Shown: positions 1 through 8,569 of the stretch, piece after piece
Position numbering within the stretch: the first letter of the stretch is position 1
Layout of the letters: every line of letters starts with the position of its first letter
NCBI GenBank assembly: GCA_001560915.1
Contig: CP014214.1
Coordinates: forward strand, 930,001-994,000
DNA length: 64,000 nt
Direction of reading: 5' to 3'
DNA from: a methanogenic archaeon ISO4-H5
Lineage (GTDB): Archaea > Thermoplasmatota > Thermoplasmata > Methanomassiliicoccales > Methanomethylophilaceae
Made by a program: the position numbers and the translations under genes
Notes under the pieces: generated by a model
What the model saw: the letters and a program-made list of their open reading frames with translations, nothing else
The model's database searches: none
What the model was told of the DNA's origin: nothing

Positions 1-1656
1 ACCGCCAGCAGGATCGACTTCGGTGTAACTGGTTTTGATAAGAACGATGTCCATTCTGCCGTCATAGTCGAACTCAAAGGGTGGTCATACGGTGTCAGGA
101 AATCCGAGAGCGAGGGCATGGTCTATGCCGACTTCTATCGCCGCGATGTTCTGCACCCCTCCTACCAGGCTTGGAGCTATGCCAACTATCTCAGATACTT
201 CAACAGCGAAGTCGTCGACGGACAGGTCCTGGTGACCCCCTGTGCGTACCTGTACAATTTCTCCCGTGATGCGGGATCCAAGGTTCTGAATGACCCGCAG
301 TACGATTACTACACGCAGAAAGCCGAGGTATTCTACTACGAGGACATGGAATCTTTTTCAGATTTCATCAGGAATCACATTTCGAAACCGGACTCGCTTG
401 CCACTTTGGAGAAGATAGAGAACGGGAAACTGACTGTGTCCTCCTCCCTTCAGAAATCGTTGAAGAGAGTACTTCACGAGAAGGATTTCTTCGCTCCCAT
501 GGACAGGCAGGTCGAAGTATACCAGAAGCTTCTGAGGGGTATCAGGGATTCGTATAATAACCGCATCAAAAGAGTATTCATCGTCAGAGGCGGACCGGGT
601 ACCGGAAAATCGGTTCTTGCATTGAAACTTCTGGCAGAACTCACAGGCGGATATGAGAACAAATTCACCGGGAATCATATAGCGATTCCCACGCTTTATG
701 TGACAAAGACCTCGGCTCCCAGAGACATCTATTCCAAGGAACTGAAGGCTCTTTCCAAAGAGGTAGATGTTAAGTTCCTCTTCAAGGGTGCTTCGTCCTT
801 TGTAGGGGCCGATAAGAACGAATATCCGGCCATACTGGTTGATGAGGCACACCGTTTGACTACCAGATCCTCGCAGTACATCAAAGGCGGTAAGAACCAG
901 GTTATGGAGATTATCAATGCCGCTCTTGCCAGCGTGTTCTTCATCGACGAGGATCAGAATGTGTCCATGCAGGACATAGGCACCATAGATGAGATCGAGA
1001 AATGGGCGAACGAATTCGGAGCGGAGATTGTTACGAACGGATTGGTGCTTTCTACTCAGTTCAGGTGCAGTGGTTCTGGTTTATACATTGCGTGGCTGGA
1101 TAACTTGTTAGGCATTAGAGAATCGAAGGATTTGAACCTGCTCGGAAAGCTGCCCTATGACATTTCGGTTGCGGACACGCCAGAAGATCTAATGAAGAAG
1201 ATCGAACAGAAGAGATCTGAAGGTTTCGATGCACGCATCCTCGCTGGTTATTGCTGGGATTGGAACAGTCAAAACACCAAGGATGGTACTGATTTCAGTC
1301 TGGAAGGAATCGGGGAACAGAGGTGGAATACCGACTATTCCTGGGCCAATAACAGTAAGATGGCTGATGAGATTGGCTGTGTACATACTGGGCAGGGAAT
1401 GGAATTCCAGTATGCAGGAGTAATCATCGGTAAAGATATGGTCTTCCGCAATGGCAAGATTGTTACCTGTCCGGAAGAGAATCATGATAAGGGTGCACTC
1501 GGTGGATGGAAAAAGGATCCTGCCAGAGCTGATAGGATTATTAGGAACATTTACCGCACCTTGATGACGCGTGGGATGGATGGATGCGTTGTGTATTGTT
1601 TGGATGAATCTTTGAGAGAACACATCAAGGAAAAGATTTCAGAAATTGCATATTGA
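1..1656 (+). CDS. PD-(D/E)XK nuclease-helicase fusion, DUF2075 family (5' end outside window)
   Basis: The reading frame is open from the first base, so the gene begins upstream. The first residues read RIDFGVTG followed by VIVELKGW, an Asp...Glu-x-Lys arrangement typical of the PD-(D/E)XK nuclease fold. A superfamily 1-like helicase core follows, with Walker A GGPGTGKS, Walker B LVDEAH, and C-terminal blocks HTGQGMEFQYAG and NIYRTLMTRG that are characteristic of DUF2075 proteins. Such fusions are found in defence islands and are thought to process nucleic acid, but their substrate is not known. It sits directly upstream of the phosphorothioation island. Its base composition looks like the rest of the chromosome rather than the AT-rich genes that follow, so it may be a neighbour rather than part of that system. 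Confidence 0.85.
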   Translation, partial: TASRIDFGVTGFDKNDVHSAVIVELKGWSYGVRKSESEGMVYADFYRRDVLHPSYQAWSYANYLRYFNSEVVDGQVLVTPCAYLYNFSRDAGSKVLNDPQYDYYTQKAEVFYYEDMESFSDFIRNHISKPDSLATLEKIENGKLTVSSSLQKSLKRVLHEKDFFAPMDRQVEVYQKLLRGIRDSYNNRIKRVFIVRGGPGTGKSVLALKLLAELTGGYENKFTGNHIAIPTLYVTKTSAPRDIYSKELKALSKEVDVKFLFKGASSFVGADKNEYPAILVDEAHRLTTRSSQYIKGGKNQVMEIINAALASVFFIDEDQNVSMQDIGTIDEIEKWANEFGAEIVTNGLVLSTQFRCSGSGLYIAWLDNLLGIRESKDLNLLGKLPYDISVADTPEDLMKKIEQKRSEGFDARILAGYCWDWNSQNTKDGTDFSLEGIGEQRWNTDYSWANNSKMADEIGCVHTGQGMEFQYAGVIIGKDMVFRNGKIVTCPEENHDKGALGGWKKDPARADRIIRNIYRTLMTRGMDGCVVYCLDESLREHIKEKISEIAY

Positions 1657-1663
1657 TCGTTAA

Positions 1664-1691
1664 CAATACAAAACGATATTTCGTTGTATTG
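1664..1691. promoter_or_regulatory. Inverted repeat before the AT-rich island
   Basis: CAATACAAAACGA is followed after three bases by TTCGTTGTATTG, near-perfect inverted arms differing by a one-base indel. It lies just after the DUF2075 stop and just before the first island gene, so it could be a terminator stem or an operator. Its position argues against the TTG at 1684 as a start codon and favours ATG at 1705. Confidence 0.4.
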
Positions 1692-1704
1692 CATTTACGC
1701 CATT

Positions 1705-2496
1705 ATGATAACTGTTGTTGGCGAATCGGATGCCATAAAACAAATGGATTTTTCTTCATTTATGAGGTTTGGAACAGCCGTACCAGTTGAAACGAGAGAT
1801 TTCTTCGAGATTTCTAACTTCCGTCCAGGTCATCAAGAAAAAGTAGTTTTATTATTGAACGGCATAGAATATTCTGCCAATCTTCAAAGAGTTGATTCCT
1901 CGAGTAGGGTTACAAGATTGATGTGGAAAAAAGATCTCTGTGATCAATTCAATAAATTATTTCCGAATGCGGTCAAAAACAATAGTTATCCTGTTATGAA
2001 TATCCATAAACGTAACTCACGGTATTATGAATTATCGTTTGAGAAACAGTTTGACGAAGAAGAAATCTCCGATTGTGATAATCACATCTCGTTTGCGACT
2101 AAGCATTTGCTCAATTATACATTTTCTGGGAAAAAGGGACATATTCCAATTAAAGCTGTGAAATCATACTTGGATTTCGATCCAGTTCTTGAATTTGAAA
2201 GAAAAACAGCCCATTTCGAAGGAAAATATATTGTTTTCCTACTATCTGCATTTTCTGATCAGGCAGGAATAATCGGTGTTTGGGATTGTGAACAGGAAAC
2301 CTTGGTACATGTATCTGATGGTTCCTCTGTTTTAGAAGCTACAATATCTGATAATGAGGTGTGGGCATACATGGAAGTTTCATCTTTCGTTATGCCCTGT
2401 AGACGTATGGTTTCACATGTACGCTTTGGTGTAATGAATCCTCGTGACGGTGGAACTGTAATCAAATTTGGTATAATTGGGCCCTCAGAGGACTGA
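1705..2496 (+). CDS. Uncharacterised protein at the head of the phosphorothioation island
   Basis: This 263-residue product is not recognised. ATG at 1705 is chosen because the alternative TTG lies inside an inverted repeat. The N-terminal half contains a GxEYSANLQRV segment followed by RLMWKKDLCDQFNKLFP. That pattern loosely resembles DNA-binding barrels attached to some restriction enzymes, but the likeness is weak. There is no signal peptide, membrane segment or obvious nuclease motif. The gene is AT-rich like its downstream neighbours, is six bases from the next gene and lies on the same strand as dndCDE, so a role in the same defence system (target sensing or regulation) is an inference from position only. 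Confidence 0.6.
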   Translation: MITVVGESDAIKQMDFSSFMRFGTAVPVETRDFFEISNFRPGHQEKVVLLLNGIEYSANLQRVDSSSRVTRLMWKKDLCDQFNKLFPNAVKNNSYPVMNIHKRNSRYYELSFEKQFDEEEISDCDNHISFATKHLLNYTFSGKKGHIPIKAVKSYLDFDPVLEFERKTAHFEGKYIVFLLSAFSDQAGIIGVWDCEQETLVHVSDGSSVLEATISDNEVWAYMEVSSFVMPCRRMVSHVRFGVMNPRDGGTVIKFGIIGPSED

Positions 2497-2501
2497 GTTC
2501 G

Positions 2502-3077
2502 ATGGATAACCCGATAATAATACAACATAACTTTGACGCTAAACAGTTCTCAAAACTATTTGCGATGTATACCTATGGATGTAAGCCATATGATCATTGC
2601 AACAGATGTTTGAAGAAATATTTCAGCAAAAAATTCAACTCTAAAAATCCATTTTTTAATGAAGAAACAAATTTAGAGCTCGATGAATTTTCCAACAAAA
2701 AATGGGATGCAATATATGTTTGTGGAGTGAGGAAAGGTTACTGGAGTGACAAAAAAGAACAGGTTTATCCTCACAATGTTCATTTTGCCATTATTCCGGC
2801 AGTTAGAAAAACCGATTCGTGGGAGTTTGAAAACTGGAAGGTTACTGTACAGAACGGAGTCATCGAACCGGTTCCTTCAGAAAGCCAACTGGATAAAAGG
2901 TTTAGCGATTTTCCTAAAGAATGTACCACCTGTCGTATATATCGCTGGGCAGTCACACATTATAAAAACCAGTTAGATGGGCTAGATATAGAAAAAACAC
3001 GTCGTGACGCAGAAATACACGTATCAAATCATCAAAAATCGGTTAAGATGCGTTTAGAGAAAATTAAAAAAATATGA
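2502..3077 (+). CDS. Uncharacterised Cys-rich protein, possible zinc-binding
   Basis: This 191-residue protein is not recognised. It has a CKPYDHCNRC cluster near residues 27-36 and a CTTC pair near residue 141, which together could bind one zinc ion. The C-terminal 40 residues are strongly charged and probably helical. It starts six bases after the preceding unknown gene, so the two are likely co-transcribed. About 180 bases with an inverted repeat separate it from dndC. DndB, the usual dnd regulator, is missing here, but nothing in this sequence shows a DndB-like fold, so a regulatory role would be speculation. Confidence 0.6.
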   Translation: MDNPIIIQHNFDAKQFSKLFAMYTYGCKPYDHCNRCLKKYFSKKFNSKNPFFNEETNLELDEFSNKKWDAIYVCGVRKGYWSDKKEQVYPHNVHFAIIPAVRKTDSWEFENWKVTVQNGVIEPVPSESQLDKRFSDFPKECTTCRIYRWAVTHYKNQLDGLDIEKTRRDAEIHVSNHQKSVKMRLEKIKKI

Positions 3078-3174
3078 TGTATTTACCTATCAATATAATA
3101 GGTAAAATGTTCAACCTAGAATTTAAAAATGGAATAGGCCGTCAAGATTTGAAAATGATTGATGAGATGAATCT

Positions 3175-3215
3175 TTTGACAACAATGCGGGTTTGTCAAA
3201 GGAGATCTTTTATTT
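3175..3215 (+). promoter_or_regulatory. Candidate promoter/operator for dndCDE
   Basis: TTTGACA at 3175-3181 and TGTCAAA at 3194-3200 form a 7-bp inverted repeat. An AT-rich TTTTATTTATG stretch that could serve as a TATA box follows about 10 bases later, some 45 bases before the dndC start. The placement fits an operator-promoter pair, but the regulator is unknown. Confidence 0.35.
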
Positions 3216-3255
3216 ATGAGAAAGCGATAGGTATCTGATTTGGGATGGGACAAAG

Positions 3256-4554
3256 ATGGTAAATTCGAAAGGCATCATTGCTGAATTACGGGAGGAGTAC
3301 CTGAATAGTACTCGTCCATGGATTATTGGATTTAGCGGTGGAAAAGATTCCAGCTGTTTAATTCAGTTAGTTTATGAAATGCTTAAGAGTTTAAGTCCTA
3401 CTCAACGTACCCATATTGTTCACGTTCTTTCCACAAATACGATGGTTGAAACACCACATGTTGCAATTCGCCTCAAGGACATGTGTGAAAGAATCCAAAA
3501 AGGTGCTGAAAGGGATGGATTGCCCCTTGATGTGAAGCTTTTAAGACCGAAAATCACAGATACATTTTGGGTAAATTTGATTGGTAGAGGTTATCCTTCA
3601 CCCAACAAATGGTTCAGATGGTGTACGAGTCGTTTGAAAATAGAGCCCATGGATAACTATGTTTATGAAAACGTCAAACAAAATGGCGAAGTATTGATAC
3701 TTCTGGGTACCAGGAAGGCTGAAAGTTCTAACCGTAAAAGAAGTCTCGAAAAACATGAGATTGAAGGCACAAAACTTAGAAAACACGGCTCGATTAAAGG
3801 TGCATTTGTATATGCGCCCCTGGAAAACTTATCTACCGAAGAAGTATGGGAGTACCTCAAGACTGAAAATCCGGGTTGGGGTGGAACAAACGAAGAATTG
3901 ATTCGTCTTTATGCCGGCGAATCCTCAGATATTTCATTTATAATGAATTCAGCAGCTCCGCCCTCGGGAACCAGTAGGTTTGGGTGCTGGACATGCACGG
4001 TAGTAGATAAAGATCATGCAATACAGGCACTCATCGATGAAGGTCATACAGAATACATTCCCATGCAAAAATTCAGGGATAAATTGAGGCGCATTCGCGA
4101 TGATCCTGAATACCGTGAACAGTATCGTAAGAATCAGCGTTTGGACAAGTTGTATGACGAATTCTATGCTGTAAAGACTCTTGGCGGAGAGCGTACAGGG
4201 AAAGAAGCATTGGGTCCTTTCAAAATGAGTGTTCGTCACGAATTGTTATCAGAATTATTGCAGATACAGACGGATCTGAGGCAATATGAACCACGTGCTG
4301 AATTGATCACTCCAGAAGAAATCAATGCAATCAAACTTGCTTGGATTTATGACGGTGACAGTACGGATACTCTAGAAGAGATTGTTCATGATCACTCTGG
4401 AAAAACCGATTTAGATAATCTGATTGATCGTCTTCTTGCAGTTGAACATGATATGTCAGATATTTCAAGAAAAATAGGTATTTATGGAAAATTAGAGAAG
4501 GCCATCCGCGAATACACAATAACTACTTTCTCCAACGAGGAGGTTAAAAAATGA
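3256..4554 (+). CDS. dndC: DNA phosphorothioation protein DndC (PAPS-reductase-like)
   Basis: DndC is an ATP pyrophosphatase of the PAPS reductase family that activates the DNA backbone for sulfur insertion. The 432-residue product has the PP-loop SGGKDS at residues 27-32, the family block GYPSPNKWFRWCTSRLK with a conserved Cys, and FGCWTCTVVDKDH in the second half. The cysteines are consistent with the iron-sulfur cluster known in DndC. Its stop overlaps the dndD start by four bases (ATGA), so the two are translationally coupled. The sulfur donor DndA is not in the window, so a housekeeping cysteine desulfurase or a dndA elsewhere must supply sulfur. Confidence 0.92.
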   Translation: MVNSKGIIAELREEYLNSTRPWIIGFSGGKDSSCLIQLVYEMLKSLSPTQRTHIVHVLSTNTMVETPHVAIRLKDMCERIQKGAERDGLPLDVKLLRPKITDTFWVNLIGRGYPSPNKWFRWCTSRLKIEPMDNYVYENVKQNGEVLILLGTRKAESSNRKRSLEKHEIEGTKLRKHGSIKGAFVYAPLENLSTEEVWEYLKTENPGWGGTNEELIRLYAGESSDISFIMNSAAPPSGTSRFGCWTCTVVDKDHAIQALIDEGHTEYIPMQKFRDKLRRIRDDPEYREQYRKNQRLDKLYDEFYAVKTLGGERTGKEALGPFKMSVRHELLSELLQIQTDLRQYEPRAELITPEEINAIKLAWIYDGDSTDTLEEIVHDHSGKTDLDNLIDRLLAVEHDMSDISRKIGIYGKLEKAIREYTITTFSNEEVKK

Positions 4555-6485
4555 TTGTTAACGGACTGACGATTTGTAACATTAGAAACTACGTTGGACC
4601 TGTTGAGATTGATCTGAGTGTTTCGCCGGACAAAAACATACTTCTCATGGGTGGTTTAAATGGGGCAGGAAAAACAACATTCGCAGACTCCATTCGTCTT
4701 TGTCTATATGGACATTCAATTTACGGAAAAGTTATGTCTGAATCGAAATATCAGGAGTTTTTGAATGATTTTTGTACGAATACAATTGATATTTCAGAAG
4801 CGTATATTTCGATGAATATAACCGTCGATGAAGAAAACCCCCCTATGGAAATTGATATAAAACGTTCTTTCAAGAAAACAAAGAATGGATTCAAAGAGTC
4901 ATTATCCCTTAAAAAGGGAGGCTCCTCAGTTGAATTGATTGATGAGAATTATTGGTCATACTACATTGAAAAACTCATCCCGCCCAATGTTTCAAGGTAT
5001 TTCTTTTTTGACGGAGAAAGAGTAAAGGATACGATCGCTTCCGAAGAATCGACAGAATATCTTCAGAATGCAATTAAGGATTTGTCCGGAGTATCCGAGC
5101 TAGAGAATCTCAAAAAAGATTTATTGGAAGTTCATAAAAATATACTTTCAAAAACAAAAAAGAAATCCGACCTTGCCGTGATAGAATCTATACAAGGCCG
5201 GATAGATTATCATATTTCACAAATCGAGATCATCGATGCAAAAATAACCGCAGAGCAAAAAATACTTGATGAATTGAGAACAAAGAAAGTAGACATCAAC
5301 AGCGATCTTTCAAGAATCTCTGGTGCCAACGAATCGAAAAAGAATGCACTTGTTGATTCTCTGAAGGAACTCAATGAAAAGTATTCTGAGGCAGATGAAT
5401 CTATTGTTGATTTCTGTTATAACCGTATGATATATGCTGTAGCATTATCATCACTTGAGCGCACCTTAACTCAGGCGAAAAATGAGAATAAGCATCAGAT
5501 AAGCAGATATTCGATCGAAGTCTTGGAATCGATTTTAAAATCTGGTTCTGCAGATACGATACTGAAACTTGGAAAAAAAGAGTCCGAGAAAGCGATAAAG
5601 AGTTTAATTGATAATATTGGTAGAAGCACGGAAAAAACGCAAGATCCTGTGCTAGATATTTCATTGTCTCGTATTTCTCAGATGGAATCTTTGTTTGTTT
5701 CTAAGGATGAGCTAGAAGAATTTTTGAATAATTTCGAAACACGTGAGAACCTCGCTCACGAAATAAAGAATACTTCTAAAAAGATTGAGAAAATAGAAGA
5801 CGACTCTCTTGCAGAATATGCGGATGAATTAGAGTCTATTAATGAAGAGATGACCAATCATGAGATCGCCATATCTGCATTATCTTCGGAAAAGGAATCA
5901 AATGAGCAAAAAGTACAACAATTGATTAAAGAAAAGACACTTGCTGAACGCTCAGTCGTGCTTGAAGACGTCGATCGTGCGGCTATTACCACTATTGAGA
6001 GTGTCCGTGAATCTTTAACGACTCGTATAGACACAGTTATTTCAAGAGCCCGGGTTTCTCTTGTTAAAGCTATTAATTCAATGTACTCAGTCCTCAAAAA
6101 CAACGAGGACATGGTGAAAGAGATCAAACTATCTGAAAATTATGAATTAGAGGTATACAACTTCGATGACAAATTGCTAAAAATTAATGGGCTATCGGAG
6201 GGGGAAAAAAGCATTCTGATGTATTCTGTAGTTTATGGGTTACATAGTCTATCCCAGCTCCAATTCCCGTTAATAATAGATTCGCCTATTGGTCGCATGG
6301 ACTCGATACATTCTTTCAACCTAGCCAATAGGTTATACCCTTCCGTTTCCAATCAACTTATATTACTGTCACATAACAGGGAAATCGTAGGTTCGATTCA
6401 CGACAAACTACGTCCAGTAATAGCTCGCGAATACATGATTACCAAATACGGCTCACCAAAGATTACTCCAGGATATTTCGACTGA
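4551..6485 (+). CDS. dndD: DNA phosphorothioation ATPase DndD (SMC/Rad50-like)
   Basis: DndD is an SbcC/Rad50-like ATPase needed for phosphorothioation. This 644-residue protein has Walker A GLNGAGKTT at residues 35-43, the family block YFFFDGERVKD, a long central coiled coil rich in Glu, Lys and Leu, an ABC signature LSEGEKS and Walker B PLIIDSPIGRMD near the C-terminus. Length and order match DndD. It overlaps dndC by four bases and is followed after four bases by dndE, so the three form one operon. Confidence 0.92.
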   Translation: MIVNGLTICNIRNYVGPVEIDLSVSPDKNILLMGGLNGAGKTTFADSIRLCLYGHSIYGKVMSESKYQEFLNDFCTNTIDISEAYISMNITVDEENPPMEIDIKRSFKKTKNGFKESLSLKKGGSSVELIDENYWSYYIEKLIPPNVSRYFFFDGERVKDTIASEESTEYLQNAIKDLSGVSELENLKKDLLEVHKNILSKTKKKSDLAVIESIQGRIDYHISQIEIIDAKITAEQKILDELRTKKVDINSDLSRISGANESKKNALVDSLKELNEKYSEADESIVDFCYNRMIYAVALSSLERTLTQAKNENKHQISRYSIEVLESILKSGSADTILKLGKKESEKAIKSLIDNIGRSTEKTQDPVLDISLSRISQMESLFVSKDELEEFLNNFETRENLAHEIKNTSKKIEKIEDDSLAEYADELESINEEMTNHEIAISALSSEKESNEQKVQQLIKEKTLAERSVVLEDVDRAAITTIESVRESLTTRIDTVISRARVSLVKAINSMYSVLKNNEDMVKEIKLSENYELEVYNFDDKLLKINGLSEGEKSILMYSVVYGLHSLSQLQFPLIIDSPIGRMDSIHSFNLANRLYPSVSNQLILLSHNREIVGSIHDKLRPVIAREYMITKYGSPKITPGYFD

Positions 6486-6489
6486 TATC

Positions 6490-6885
6490 ATGTCCAGCAA
6501 ACTAAAACTATCTCAAGAGGCTACAGCGCAGTTAGATTTGCTTTCGAAGGCATTGAATCTGCGTAGAAATATTGTTTGTCGTATCGCAATTGGAATATCG
6601 TTAAATTTGCCTGAGCCCCCTAGCGAAGAATTGGATTCCTCTGGCCAGGAATTTAATCAGTCAACGATTATTGGCACAGATGAACCAATTCTTACTGCAA
6701 TGATCGCAAACCAATATGGAAAACGTATAGACCCTGATAAATTCTTCAGTAAATATATTCGTTTAGAAATTATACGGGGCCTAAGCATCATGGCTAAGAG
6801 ATATGCTCAATTAAATTCTCCCACAGAATTCATGAAAGATATCATTTTAGAAAAGAAAGAAATGAGTTTAGATTGTTCGAGCTAA
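6490..6885 (+). CDS. dndE: DNA phosphorothioation protein DndE
   Basis: DndE is a small protein that binds nicked DNA and is required with DndC and DndD for sulfur modification. The N-terminus reads KLKLSQEATAQLDLL then RRNIVCRIAIGISL, which matches the family's N-terminal helices. At 131 residues it is of normal length. The C-terminal helix contains a Lys/Arg-rich segment suited to DNA contact. It begins four bases after dndD and stops with TAA. The next gene starts about 50 bases later on the same strand. Confidence 0.88.
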   Translation: MSSKLKLSQEATAQLDLLSKALNLRRNIVCRIAIGISLNLPEPPSEELDSSGQEFNQSTIIGTDEPILTAMIANQYGKRIDPDKFFSKYIRLEIIRGLSIMAKRYAQLNSPTEFMKDIILEKKEMSLDCSS

Positions 6886-6937
6886 TTATAACATAGTAGA
6901 CTATTTTTATTCCTTTAGCAGTTGCTACTGGCACAAG

Positions 6938-8569
6938 ATGGAGAAGGGCTCACAAGTGGAAAAAGCGTCCTCCAATAATAGACGGATTAGTACGGTCTTA
7001 AGCAGATGTACTGGTGACTGGTCAAATTTCATCAGTTTAACCTGCTGGAACGTTATTAGGTATCGCAAAGAGTATTATTCAAACGTAGATCGCATCGTCG
7101 AGTATGTTCTCATGGTAACTCATGATGGGCAAGACATAATTCTTAACAAAGAATCTCGCAGACGCCTAATTCAATTGCTGAATAACGAAGAGATTTTGGA
7201 TTTAGCCGATCGTGTTGGCATTAAAAAGACTGAATATCCTTACAAAGCAGTTATCTACAAAAAAATGGATTCTTCAGTTCGGGATGTAATGCTGGATTAT
7301 TTTGATGTTCCCCCCATCCCAGATAATGATGCAGATGATTTACCCAATAAAGAGGATATAGAGGCATCCTATCCACTACATGATTATCAGAAAGATGTAC
7401 TTCTCCGTGGGCTTGCTCTGTATGATAATCCGGCAAATAATAATTTTATGATTCACATGCCCACAGGATCGGGAAAAACTAGAGTTGCTATGAGTTTGAT
7501 CTCCAGAATACTAATAAAATCGGAAAATACTGTCGTTTTATGGTTGGCATATAGTGAAGAATTGTGCGAGCAGGCAGTTTCCGAATTCAAAAAAGCTTGG
7601 GCCCACATTGGAGATCGTTCAATATCCGTTTATCGCTTTTATGGCGATAAGGAGTTCATTGCTCCGAAAGATGGCTTATTCGTGGCTGGACTATCTAAAT
7701 TGTGGAATAAGGCCAAAGATCCAACTTTTATCTCCCATTTTTCTACTAATATCTCTGCAGTTATTTTTGATGAAGCTCATCAATCGTTAGCTCCGACATA
7801 TTACGAAATGTTACAAGCTTTAAAACTGTTCAATCACAAAATACGCTTTATCGGGTTATCTGCCACGCCAGGTAGAACAGATGAACTCGAATATTCACAA
7901 TTATCCGAATTTTTCGGCCATAATAAAGTCACCCTAAGAATCAAAGGCTATGATTCGCCCATAAGATATCTCTACGATGCAGGATATTTAGCAAAACCTG
8001 TTTTTCATCAGGTAGAATATGAATCTGGCGAAAGTGTTATAGATAATACAGACGAACTTGATTACGGAAAGCAAGTACTGAACAAATTGGGAAATGATAC
8101 TAAACGTAATTTTGTCATTATTGATGAAGTTATCAAGTACGTTAAGGTGTATTCCCATAAGCGTATAGTTGTATTTGCTGCGTCCGTCGCTAGTGCAGAA
8201 ATGATATCCGCAATGATTAATCTTAATGGTATTAAGTCACTCGTTTTGACTTCCAATACAGATAAATCTCTGAGAACAAACATTATTGACGAATTCAAAT
8301 CTGACGTAGATTACCCAATTATTTTGTGTAACTACGGTATTTTAACAACGGGTTTTGACGTCCCAAAGATAACTGCCGCTTTCATTGGACGCCCGACAAA
8401 ATCATTAATTCTCTATTCCCAAATGGTGGGTCGTGCATTAAGGGGCACTAGAATGGGCGGTACTGATACAGCGGATTTAGTAATTGTAGTTGATTTAGAT
8501 CTTCCAGGGTCTACAAGCGTAATTAAAGCTTTCGAGGAGTGGAATAATGATGAATGGACTGAACAATGA
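6938..8569 (+). CDS. DEAH-box superfamily 2 helicase of the phosphorothioation island
   Basis: This 543-residue protein carries helicase motif I MPTGSGKT at residues 174-181, motif II DEAH, motif III LSATPG and motif VI QMVGRALRG, with a 170-residue N-terminal extension that I do not recognise. It resembles the translocase subunits of restriction and anti-phage systems. Its start lies just after dndE, and its last 23 bases overlap the start of the GHKL ATPase gene, so the two are coupled. In this context it is probably part of the effector that acts on unmodified DNA. Archaeal DndCDEA-PbeABCD systems use a similar non-DndFGH partner set. I cannot assign it to a specific Pbe subunit from sequence alone. 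Confidence 0.85.
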   Translation: MEKGSQVEKASSNNRRISTVLSRCTGDWSNFISLTCWNVIRYRKEYYSNVDRIVEYVLMVTHDGQDIILNKESRRRLIQLLNNEEILDLADRVGIKKTEYPYKAVIYKKMDSSVRDVMLDYFDVPPIPDNDADDLPNKEDIEASYPLHDYQKDVLLRGLALYDNPANNNFMIHMPTGSGKTRVAMSLISRILIKSENTVVLWLAYSEELCEQAVSEFKKAWAHIGDRSISVYRFYGDKEFIAPKDGLFVAGLSKLWNKAKDPTFISHFSTNISAVIFDEAHQSLAPTYYEMLQALKLFNHKIRFIGLSATPGRTDELEYSQLSEFFGHNKVTLRIKGYDSPIRYLYDAGYLAKPVFHQVEYESGESVIDNTDELDYGKQVLNKLGNDTKRNFVIIDEVIKYVKVYSHKRIVVFAASVASAEMISAMINLNGIKSLVLTSNTDKSLRTNIIDEFKSDVDYPIILCNYGILTTGFDVPKITAAFIGRPTKSLILYSQMVGRALRGTRMGGTDTADLVIVVDLDLPGSTSVIKAFEEWNNDEWTEQ

